DNA of 64,000 bases from Suillus spraguei (Eukaryota; Basidiomycota; Agaricomycetes; Boletales; Suillaceae). Under the pieces are notes generated by a model. The model worked only from the letters and a program-made list of their open reading frames with translations, was not told where the DNA came from and made no database searches. Where the stretch lies: the NCBI GenBank assembly GCA_016800925.1, contig JABCPU010000074.1, forward strand, positions 1-64,000. Direction: 5' to 3'. This document shows, piece by piece, positions 33,365-43,004 of the stretch (its first letter is position 1; each line of letters starts with the position of its first letter). A program made the translations under genes and the position numbers.

Positions 33365-34423
33365 TTATACATCACGGTGCATCAGATGGAAGGGTAATGG
33401 GATGTCAACCGTATCTTCGAAGCGAGTAACCTCAGATTTATCAACGTGAACAGCGTGCTCGACAGTCCAATCCAAGATTTTCTCATAGTTCCTGCACTGG
33501 TGGCGGGTATTGAAGTTAGGGTATGCGAATTCATGTCCCTGAACCCAGTCCCATGTTATCATCGTCACGTCTGCATTGCACATGATATTCTGCCTGATCA
33601 TTTCAATGCAGTGATCTGTAATGTATACGATGAGCAGGAGGTGCATTAATAGAGAAAGGTATATGTACCAAGATGCATGCGGACTACTTCGGGCGGATCC
33701 TGAAATGAAATATCTATAGGCCTGTAATACTCGGGCCATGAGGCTTTGCGAAGCAAATTCTACAAAACATGAGGCAAGAACAACTAGAATTTCGGTGTAG
33801 CATGGCTTACCAGACAATGGAGGTTGTGAGGGGCTTCCATGGATACCATGAAACCCCCACCAAATTTGGCTGGATACTTGACCTTGGAAGGTGAATCTAC
33901 TTCACCGGCTTTGAGAATCTCTTCAAGCGACATTCGAGTTGGTAGCACTGAAGTTTCATGGGCGTGAACAATTACTAAATAGGATGACAGGAAGAATTGG
34001 ACGACGCACCGCCCTCAGATATCCTGGCCCAAGCAGCATCAATTTCTGGGGAAGGAGGGCCACGATAGATAGAAGGAAAGTCGAGGGTTCCATTGAATCT
34101 TACAACCCCAGAGTCAACAGCCCCACTTGCTGGAGCTGTGATAAATCATCAACACTATATGTTAAGTGCCGGAGGATGTCTGCTCACTCACAGTATATAG
34201 GAATGTCGTCATGCAGGTGGGGAGAAGGCGTACCCATCCATAGCGCGAAAAAGAGTATCGATGTGCACATCAACGCACTGTGGCTCAACATAGGCCACAC
34301 GCGAAGGATGGGTAACTTGAACCGAGGTTCTTCACGGGACATTTCCACATCATCAGATAATTTCTCTTCATTATCACTGTCAACAGCATCGACAGGGGAG
34401 TACTGTGAGGAATGTTTGATCAT
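33365..34423 (-). CDS. UstYa-like protein (DUF3328 family)
   Basis: Spliced from 34423 to the stop at 33365 with about five exons. The order is a Ser/Asp-rich cytosolic N-terminus with one membrane segment (LMCTSILFFALWM), then VVRFNGTLDFPSIYRG, the first family motif HNLHC, and the second DHCIEMIRQNIMC. The C-terminus includes WDWVQGHEFAYPNF and CRNYEKILDW. UstYa-type proteins carry two HxxHC/HC histidine-cysteine motifs and oxidatively cyclise peptides in fungal RiPP pathways; many basidiomycete members are uncharacterised. The first intron (after IPIY) sits at the same place as in the divergent neighbour at 34744. No precursor peptide with repeated cores was found nearby, so the substrate is unknown. 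Confidence 0.85.
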
Positions 34424-34743
34424 GACCCTTGGAGAGCTCCGTTTGCTGAACTTGGGGGTTGATAACAGTCGGGAACACGCGAGGATAGATGGTATACATA
34501 TCCCGAGAAATGTGTATTAAGTTCAGATATGTCCAGAAATGGTGGTCTCAGGTGTATTAGGTTATCGTAGAGCAATCTTGAATGCCATCAGTGCGAGAGT
34601 CGCATGCCTCAATGGAGCACCGGAAAGAGTATTCAACCGGAATGGAGATGCACCGAAGTACTGTATAAGGGGCTTTACTAGCTTCGGTCCTGGCATTCGA
34701 CTTACCCACGAGTACGACGAGTATCTTGAAACCCTGCAAACTT
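34424..34743. promoter_or_regulatory. Shared intergenic region of the divergent UstYa-like pair
   Basis: The two UstYa-like genes start at 34423 (minus) and 34744 (plus), leaving about 320 bp that must hold both promoters. The arrangement suggests co-expression; I see no specific binding site. Confidence 0.45.
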
Positions 34744-35822
34744 CAAGTCCTTTTCTTGAGTCAGCTATGCGAAAGGAATATCCTGCACTGTATTCTCCCG
34801 TCGACGATCGCGACGATACGAACCTTCTTGATGATGGCAATGCAGAAAAAAGACCTCCTTCAAAACCCCGTCTCCTTCACTGGTCGCCATGGTGTGCCGT
34901 TGTCCATAACGACGGTGTTCTTCGTGCTATGGGTACGGGCCCCGTCGATTGGTAACGTAGTTATGTACTGTAGATGGACAGATAACGTCAACGCACAGAA
35001 CCTTGCTCATTCGTCGCAGCTCCAGCAAACGAGGCGATTGAATCTATCGGCATCATAAGATTCAATGGAACTCTGAACGCCCCTTCTATATATCGTGGCA
35101 GCCCGTCTCCAGAAATCGACGCCGCCTGGGATAAGATAACTTTTGACGGTTGCACATATGCTTCACTCACGTCATAGACATTTGCTAACTATATTTCCTA
35201 GCGCGTCCAGGTCGTATGACCCTTGAACAACTGCTGAGAACAGGGGAAAACCCTTCTCCTGCCATGGCCAGGTACCCGGACGAATACAGTGGAGGTTACA
35301 TGGCAAGCGTAGAAGTCATTCACCAGCTCCACTGCATAGTCAGTTGTAATAATACAGGGAGGCTGATCAATATAATATATTTACTCACTCCCCTGTAGGA
35401 CATGCTTCGCAGAATTAGCTGGGGCGATAAATTCTCGGGTCATGACGATGGTAGATCTTCGGATCATGACGATAATAAATCTTCGGATCATGACGATGAT
35501 AAATCTTCCGAAAGCTTCTGGCGCATTCATCTCGGTAGGCATACCGTTTCCTGCCAGGCCCACATTCTGCTCACTAGTATGTTGTACCTCAGACCATTGT
35601 ATCGAAATGCTCAGGCAGATTATTATGTGCCGTGGCGACGTGACGATGCTCACTTACGACTGGGTGGAGGGACTTGAAAATCCTTTCCCTAATTACAACA
35701 TTCCTCATCGATGCAGGAACTTTGAAAAAGTGTTGAATTGGGTTGATGAGCATCGTGTTTTTGTCCATAAATCCGAGGTGGTCCGCTTGAAGGATAATGT
35801 GGACCTGCCTTCCCCTCCTTGA
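34744..35822 (+). CDS. UstYa-like protein (DUF3328 family), probable 1-bp frameshift
   Basis: Exons: 34744-34969, 35020-35148, 35202-35338, 35399-35534, 35593-35822. The motifs are better preserved than in the neighbour: VIHQLHCI and LDHCIEMLRQIIMC, plus GIIRFNGTLNAPSIYRG, TYDWVEGLE and CRNFEKVLNW. The N-terminus (ALYSPVDDRDDTNLLDD) reads in one frame, but the membrane segment homologous to the neighbour (LSITTVFFVLWV) reads in the +1 frame. The shift falls near the A6 run at 34846-34851, and no intron explains it. Exon 4 carries three 24-bp repeats (35440-35511) encoding HDD(D/N/G)(K/R)SS units absent from the neighbour. Confidence 0.78.
35440..35511 (+). repeat. 24-bp coding tandem repeat, three units
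   Basis: Units start TCATGACGAT and end CTTCGGA or CTTCCGA. They add an Asp/Ser-rich insert between the two UstYa motifs. The 24-bp length keeps the reading frame. Confidence 0.93.
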
Positions 35823-36681
35823 TTGTAGTCTCGAAATATTCTCCAAATGAGGCCCTCGTGCGGATTATGATATGACGAATGTAGCAGAGCCACCTACGAA
35901 TGTGCTTGAACAATTTGTGAAGTGGAATGGAAATCCTATCTCTGCTGAATAACTCAACGATATCATCTGCAAAATATGTGACAGCGCACTGTCAAGTCGC
36001 ATTTTGATACGGGTTTCCCCAATAGACGGGCTACAAAAGAGATGTTGATGTTCCATGCTAAATTCATGAAGCTACGATAATGCGCAGTAACAAGAAATGG
36101 ACTCACCGGAACATCCCCTTTGGTATTTTGAATTGAGAATTGGTAAGCTTATGAAGTAACTTACCACCGAGGCCATAGTGGAGTCGAAGCGACGACATCA
36201 TTCAAACTTCGCCTTGCATTAGGAAATGATTTCGTGCTTTGAATCTAACTTGAACTAGGGAATCTGATCTTGCTCCCATATGAAGGCAATTGGCCTTAGT
36301 AGTCCTGAAGAAGAGCAAAATGGATTTTGGTTGACTGGAAAAAAAGTTTCGCACACAGTCGCGTACCCGGGCCGTCTCTTGCCGAGACCGTCAGCCCATT
36401 TTACACTGCCACGCGACAATACAACGAAGCTCGCTGTCCTCGACAGCGAGGTCAAATACTCGCCCACCAGTGCCTCAGACATAGCATTTCAAATTTGCCA
36501 GACGTTTTTTCTTCATGTGCTGACTAAGCTTCTCGGTAGCCTCAAACCCAAGTTCACCTTATTAAAACCTTTGCAAAAACTTAGTACACATCGCCACAAC
36601 AAAGCGACCTCCTGCCTGCATTGCTGAAGTATATTTGATGTAGGGCATCATGATGTCTTTATCGGTGATTTAATGTTGAAC
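35823..36681. other. Intergenic; 5' end of Ies6 unresolved
   Basis: Open stretches exist (for example 36280-36627), but none shows a domain. The first exon and start codon of the Ies6 gene should lie in the last few hundred bases; I could not fix them. Confidence 0.35.
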
Positions 36682-37376
36682 CTACAGGCCGCCTAAAGGT
36701 GCAACCAAGAAGAAGGCCGCCAACGACGGTTCCACCACTCATACGCCTGTTCGTGCCATTTTGTCGCTCAATTCGGTCGCTCAATCCAGAGTATTAGACT
36801 CTCGCCGAGCAGCTTTCATACCTGCACAGCCCTCGTCCATTCAAGAATCCCAACTACACCAAAAATGCAAATCGTCGAACCAAGAACCTGAAAACCGTTC
36901 TAGGTCAGGAACGAGAGAAAGAACGTATTGAGAGGGAGAGGCGGAGACAAGAGAGAGATAGTCAGGCGATGGATATTGATGAAGCTAAGAAAGAGGTTGT
37001 TGAGGTAAACGAGGAAATCCCAACCTGTGAGTTGAACATAGGTCCATGCAGTTGACGGAAGTGATTCTCTTAGACCTATCTATAGAAGCACCACCATCTG
37101 TTCTTCCACAGAGACACTACTGCGATATTACAGGGCTGGAGGTTAGTGTTCACCTACTCTGTGAGGAAGGATATTCTGTTGATGTCAAATCACTAGGCGC
37201 CGTATACAGATCCTCGAACTGGACTGAGGTATCATGACAAGAGCGTTTATGAACTTATTAAGAACCTCGTAAGAAGTCACTATCCCCCGTTCAAATTTAT
37301 TCAAATCATCTCGCAGAGCCCAAGCGCGGCGAAGGACTATTTGGCTGCAAGGGGCGTAAACCCCATTGTCCGATAG
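36682..37376 (+). CDS. IES6: INO80 chromatin-remodelling complex subunit Ies6 (YL1-C domain)
   Basis: Visible exons start at PPKGATKKKAANDG, then after an intron (GTTCGT to TTAG) continue with LHSPRPFKNPNYTKNANRR, a highly charged helix (QEREKERIERERRRQ), and the YL1-C domain. That domain spans two introns: LSIEAPPSVLPQRHYCDITG, then APYTDPRTGLRYHDKSVYEL, ending KDYLAARGVNPIVR with the stop at 37374-37376. Ies6 pairs with Arp5 in INO80 and helps nucleosome sliding. This is a conserved single-copy housekeeping gene among rapidly changing neighbours. The start codon was not located; no clean ATG is in frame just upstream. Confidence 0.88.
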
Positions 37377-37891
37377 ATAGCCTATTGTTTTTCGATTGAT
37401 ATCCTTGAAAATGGATTCCCACCGCGTCACCGACTGCTGTGCAGTAGTGGCTCTAACAGATTGCTTGCCCGGGTGTACATGGCTATCTTGGATGCACAAT
37501 GATTTGCTGGAGATTGCATGATAGCTGTATGGGATATAGAGATTAGATGCGACTGACTTATCATTCATTCATTTCTCAGTACCAGGCGCCAGCGATGCCG
37601 ACGTGGACCTTGCTCAGCTGTTGCCGTTTATTTTTTCTTGGTCTGGTTTTGTTTGAAATTTTAGGACCTGCATACAAACGTCACCCGTCTAACTACAAAC
37701 GTCCGCAGCCTAGTGACAAATGGCTGAACTAGAGAAGAGAAAAGCACAGAGAATTCCCATATTCTCAAGTATAAAAGTCTGGGATTGGTTTGGTTTGGGT
37801 GCTGTCTCGTGTATTTGTATTCACTCCGTCTGGTTCCTGTATCGATATGGCTTGTGATTCATGTACCGTCTCCAGTGTATTTTATTATTAT
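37377..37891. other. Intergenic, nothing recognisable
   Basis: Short frames only between the Ies6 stop and the dispersed repeat. Confidence 0.4.
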
Positions 37892-38366
37892 TTTAGCGAA
37901 CTGACATGGCAAGCGAAGCCCGTGTCATAAGCGTCCAGCAGAGCGCCATCGAGGCTGACCACCTCCTTAGTGCCTGCTGCAGGCACTCGTCTCCTAAGAT
38001 AAGAGTCTGTTAGCTGGACTAGAGGGAGGCTAGATAGTAGAGCGGTTTCGAGCTTGCGAAAGCTCTCGTCAGGGGGCTACCCCTACCCCTACCCCTACCG
38101 CTCGTACCTCTCATTTAGGATTACTAATGTGAACAATGTGAGTAAATGGTCTGTGCGACACTGCAACTGCAACTACTCGAGGGCCAGCCAGACGCATCAG
38201 TACTCATGACCCATTGTAAGGGTAGTGTACGGTTGGGAAGACAGAGGGCTGCAGGTGAGACAGAAGCTTTATCGCAAGGTCGGCCTTTATCCGCCTGCAC
38301 GCCGTAAGATCTCCGAATAAAACCGTTTCGGTAACACCGAAATTATTCGGATCCATGCGAGTAGGG
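37892..38366 (+). repeat. Dispersed non-coding repeat, copy 2 (about 475 bp)
   Basis: Counterpart of 17766-18186 in the same orientation. It contains three CCCCTA units (about 38083-38100) that copy 1 lacks. Confidence 0.8.
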
Positions 38367-38475
38367 TCGGTTGTTGTATTTATAATCATCGTCACGTACT
38401 GGTCTTCTAATGACGTTGCTTCGCACGTCAATGAGATATCGACGCCATGATATCTGCGTAGGGATAATTGTTCAC

Positions 38476-38555
38476 GGCTGGATGGCCGAGTGGTCTAAGG
38501 CGCTAGAATCAGGATCTAGTCCGAAAGGGCGCGTGTTCGAATCACGCTCCAGTCA
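38476..38555 (+). tRNA. tRNA-Leu (anticodon CAG)
   Basis: Complete cloverleaf: acceptor GGCTGGA pairs with TCCAGTC (one G-U) before discriminator A. The D arm contains GAGTGGTCTAAGG. Anticodon stem CTAGA/TCTAG encloses the loop ATCAGGA, giving CAG. An 11-nt variable region precedes the T arm GCGTG-TTCGAAT-CACGC. No intron. It reads CUG codons as leucine. Confidence 0.96.
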
Positions 38556-38560
38556 AGCGA

Positions 38561-38568
38561 TTTTTTTT
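38561..38568 (+). terminator. RNA polymerase III terminator of tRNA-Leu
   Basis: A run of eight T begins five bases after the tRNA 3' end. Confidence 0.9.
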
Positions 38569-38825
38569 ACCTTACTTATTCCTTATCGCATGCCTTTGGA
38601 CTCAACGATAGCTAACAATGTAGCCCCTTATCATTGTATCAAGACAAAATTGCCGCGGAGCTTGCTTGCATAGGGCTGTTCAATGCTGTAACTTTGGCAG
38701 TCCCATCACGCAGGGGCATCGTGATGTCGAGTCTTACACAACTTGACACGGCCTTGGGCGAGAAATATTACACTTGAGCATAGATTTGCCCTTGAGGCTG
38801 AGTCCTACTCAAGGACTTGCTTGTA

Positions 38826-39026
38826 CCTAAACCTTACGGCGCACAGCACCAGCACTTCAAGTGTAGTGAATTATCTACAAGCAGTCTTAAAGCACATCCT
38901 GAACCTCAGCGAGACTCCAAAACCTGGGTCAGGCACGACAAGGGTTAGGAATGTGAATAACGAGGTTTGGGATGTGCTTGTAAATAATTCACTACACCGA
39001 ACGCGCCGTAAGGTTTCCCGTTTAGG
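38826..39026. repeat. Imperfect 200-bp inverted repeat (MITE-like hairpin)
   Basis: Left arm ACCTTACGGCGC, then GTGTAGTGAATTAT, TACAAGCA and GCACATCC. The right arm gives the complements in reverse order (GGATGTGC, TGCTTGTA, ATAATTCACTACAC, GCGCCGTAAGGT). The centre is around 38930. No target duplication could be assigned. Confidence 0.75.
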
Positions 39027-39197
39027 ACAGCAACGCTTAGCGGCGAACTCGACTCCCAATTGAGCGCGACTAGACATTTTGTGTGAATTTCAATTATATT
39101 CGGCAAGCCCAACCGCGCGGTATCCTCTGTACCTTGCGATATGTAGACTAACTATAAATGAGGTAAGGTCTAGCTTTTTCTGAACGCATTTGCTCGC

Positions 39198-41964
39198 ATG
39201 TCGACCAGTGAAGTTCTCCCCCAAGGCGCAGGCTATGGCGTTGGTGAGTTCATTTTTGATTCACATGTTTCAAGCACTGACCTCCAACAATGCAATGTCG
39301 CCAGTTATCGGTAAGACACATTCAAGTAATCTATCTTCTATCATTTAATGAAGATATCCAGGGATCGGATTATTCTTCAGTGCTTTCATGGTGGGTTTGA
39401 CTGCCATACAGGCGCGCTACACAGGTGTCTCTCCCAAAGATTCCGAGGAATTTTCATCTGCTTCGCGCTCAGTGAAACCTGGGCTTATTGCCTCTGGCAT
39501 TGTCTCTGCTTGGACGTGGGCAGCAACCCTAGTATGTCCATGTTCAACATCTATGTCCTCGTGTGGCTTAGCAGGCAATATTGCTTAGCTCCAATCTAGT
39601 GCAATCGCTTATAGATATGGTATTTCGGGGCCATGGTGGTATGCCGCAGGTGCGACAGTACAGGTCCTCTTGTTCGCGCAACTTGCCGCAAAACTAAAAC
39701 TTAATGCTCCATACGCACACACCTGGCTTGAGATTGTTGCAGTGCGGTGGGGAACCGTAGCGCATCTTGTTTTCATGGGTTTCGGTTTTGCGACAAACTT
39801 GATCGTGTCCTCAATGCTTGTTTTGGGTGGTTCGGCTACCGTGACAAGTTTGACTGGAATGAGCACGATTGCCGCGTGTTTCCTCATTCCGCTGGGTGTT
39901 GCCATTTATGTTGTCGTTGGTGGAATGCGGTCCACGTTACTTTGCGATTAGTAGGTGGATGTCGTATATGTTACAATGCTCTCTGACCCATATTTTTTAT
40001 TTTCAGTACACATACAACCGTCCTCTTCGCCATCATCTTGACGTTTGTGTTTACAGTATATGCATCCTCGGGCTCTATTGGTTCTATCAGTCGCATGCAC
40101 TATCTATTGGGTGAGGTATCCAAGATCTCACCCGTTGCAGGTAATGCTGCCGGCTCGTACCTGACTCTCCGCTCCAAAAACGGCCTCATCTTTGGTGTTA
40201 TCAATCTCATTGGCAACTTCGCAACTGTCTTCCAGGACCAGGCATATTGGCAACGTGCCATTGCCAGCAGACCTTCCACGACTGTCAAGGCGTACCTTAT
40301 CGGTGGCTTGGCATGGTGAGTAACTCGACGTGTCTTTAACGGCATGTGGCGTCATTTCTAATTCTAGCGCAGGTTTGCTATCCCGTTTGTATTCTCAACC
40401 ACGCTTGGGCTTGCTGCAGTTGCTTTTTCTGCGGTACCTGCTGCCAACTCTGCGTCACAAGATCCGCTATCGAGCAGCTTTATTCCCCTGCTTGCGCCAC
40501 TCTCGCAAGATGCTATCTCAGAGGGTCTTCCAGCCTCATTAGCTGCTGCGACGTTACTCGGAAAATCGGGCGCAGCTGCGCTTCTTATCGTCCTCTTCTT
40601 GGCTGTGACAAGTGCAACGAGTGCGGAGCTTATTGCGGTCTCTTCTATTTTAACTTATGATATCTATGTGGTATGTTCTTATCTGGCATCTAGCGCCAAA
40701 ATTGCTTACTGTTGGTTATAGAGATATATTAATCCGAAGGCTACGGAGCAACAGATTCTCCGTATGAGCCATGCAGGGGTAAGCAACTTTCCCGCAAGCA
40801 AATCTAATTTCATCGATTGTCATGAGTAGGTTGTCATCTTTGCCCTTGTGATGGGTATTGCTGGTGTTATTTTCTACTACATTGGAGTGTCCATGGGTTG
40901 GCTTTATGTCAGTGCCTATATCCGTGCTATGTATTGTGCCTGACATGGTTTGCAGACATTCATGGGTGTCATTCTCGGCTCTGCTGTCTGCCCAATTGCC
41001 CTTTGCATTACCTGGAAAAAAGCCAGTAAAGTGGGCTGCATTACTGGTTCGCTCGTTGGGTTTTTCGCAGGCGTTATTGCCTGGCTGGTCACCACCTCTA
41101 CGCTTAACCAAAAAGTCATCAATGTCACCGTACGTTTCTTATTTTCCCTTCGGTTTGTTTTTGACCTTACTTGCGTGATCAGACGAGCGGAGGTTAGATG
41201 ACCGCCAGTTTCAATACTGATGTGAAGCTGAACTGACACAATGATCAATAGGCAATTACGAAATGCTCGCGGGAAACCTTGCATCAATCGGTGTTGGTGC
41301 TATCATCTCGACTGCCGCTTCACTTATCGTGCGCAAATTATTTCATCCCTTGAAATCATGGGCTGATTAATCTTGCAGTGGCCAGATGACTACGATTTCG
41401 CTTCGACTCGGGCAATCAATGTCCGTGGCACTACTGTTGCTAGCAGTAATGTCAACCACGAACCGGAGGACTCAGAGAACGAGAAGAACGTTCCAGATGT
41501 GTCAGTGTCATCCGTGACAAATGGAGCGCAAATTGATCCCGAGCTGGACCCAGTCGGCCTAAATAAGGCATTTAAGTTCGCTGCCAGAGCATCAATAGTA
41601 CTTGTTCGTGCTTCAATGTTTCCTTGTAACCGCTCAGATACTGAAGCCACTTGCTCTGCAGACTTTGATACTGATGATACTTATCCCTATCCCCCTCTTT
41701 TTTGCCCAGACAGTCTATAGCGTTACTGGCTTTTCGGTGTGGGTGATAGTGGGTATTATTTGGGCATTCGTGTCGGCGTTCGCAGTCGTGATATACCCCT
41801 TGTGGGAGAGCAGAGGTGCGCTTCTACTCATCTCGAGAGGAGTGATCAAGGTAAGCGTGGCATTTTGTTTATTTGAGAGCTCATCTGACAGTGTGCAGGA
41901 TATCTTCTCTCCTGGGAGTGGTAAATTTATTGCTCCATCTTCGATGATGGAGCCCGGTGAATGA
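39198..41964 (+). CDS. DUR3: DUR3-like urea/polyamine transporter (SSS family), copy 1, 688 aa
   Basis: Fourteen exons fit in phase: 39198-39243, 39305-39310 (6 nt), 39362-39531, 39589-39950, 40007-40315, 40373-40670, 40722-40778, 40830-40907, 40956-41129, 41183-41192 (10 nt), 41252-41328, 41379-41603, 41662-41850, 41899-41964. They total 689 codons with the stop. DUR3 landmarks include APYAHTWLEI, RWGTVAHLVFMGFG, GGSATVTSLTGMST, SSGSIGSISRMHYLL, WPDDYDFASTRAI and LDPVGLNKAFKFAA. Many hydrophobic segments fit the sodium/solute symporter fold at the plasma membrane. In yeast, DUR3 imports urea and is induced under poor nitrogen supply. A TATA-like ACTATAAAT lies about 45 bp before the start, shared with copy 2. 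Confidence 0.92.
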
Positions 41965-43004
41965 AGTTCTGTGACAGCTTTTGTTGGAAAGTCTCCTTTA
42001 TTTGCCCTTGCAATCGTACACAGTATATATAGGTAATACATGAGGTGTACGTAGTATTGCAGGTAGTTATCCGTTCAATCCATACCGAACAAGTCTATAA
42101 TTCGAACCTGTGAGCTTTTTTTTGCTTGTAATGCGACCAAGAGCTGGAAAGCCTGGAGATGCTGATCGACATTAAGCTACACTTTTTGGAGGAGGAAAGT
42201 CAGCCTTCGGAGCGCATCAAGGTCTTGTGAAGGGGTGTAATGGGCGCTCAACGAGGAAAAGGCACAGACAACAGAAGAACGGAGAGAGTCGGCTACCGGC
42301 ATTGATTAAACGATGAAAAGCCCCAAGCCACATATGCTGTACTGATAGTGTAAGGTGAAATCGCTATCGGTATCTTGAGAGGTTGATTGAGATGACTGGT
42401 CCGGAATCATCCGAACAAGCTGATCCGTGCGTGACAGACTACATCAGCGCAATGTTTAGTACAGTAACATGAACTAAATAGAACGTCTGGGAACTAATAG
42501 AATGGCCGTGAGCTAAATAGAATGGCCGTGAGCTAAATAGAATGGCCGTGAGCTACATACAACGACCATGACCATCACAAGTGGGATTTTGGATCTTTTG
42601 GTAGATTTGATATATTGGGTTGGCTGTTTGCCTCGTGTGGTATCTGGAAGGAGTGAGCCGCTCTTGAATCCGGTTGTGCAAAGTAAGAAAGGGGATGCGG
42701 GTATGTGAGTACTGGGTATTTGGGCGAGAGAATCGTGCATGCATGGTTGAGTAGGAAGGTATTGGTAGATATGATGTTGGAATGTGAAGTGGAGGGGCAA
42801 GGTTGGGAAGTGGTTCTTGGATATTATGAGAGTAGAAGGCAAAGGCGGAGGATTTACTGAAAGGATTGAACGATTATAGCGAGCTTAAGGAGATATATGT
42901 GGTAGCGGTCCAAGGGATGGTTGGTTGATGGGGTATCACTGGTGATTATGGACGTCCAAAACTGAAAGTTGTGAGGTTTAGACAGAGGTCGTGGTAGAGG
43001 AGGC
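41965..43004. other. Spacer between DUR3 and NLR copy 1; NLR 3' flank duplicated in copy 2
   Basis: From about 42170 to 43004 the sequence repeats at 59565-60340. It contains a short tandem of AACTAAATAGAACG/TAGAATGGCCGTGAGCT-type units (42470-42555, four here, fewer in copy 2). No gene seen. Confidence 0.6.

Noticed and set aside
33939..34520. A 193-codon plus-strand ORF
   Set aside because: Antisense to the UstYa-like gene at 33365-34423, which has family motifs and consistent splicing.
33365..37376. A complete RiPP biosynthetic cluster
   Set aside because: Only the two UstYa-like genes were found. No precursor peptide, peptidase or methyltransferase is visible, and the next gene is housekeeping Ies6.
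38410..38673. An 87-codon ORF over the tRNA
   Set aside because: It spans the tRNA-Leu gene and its T-run terminator and has no coding features.
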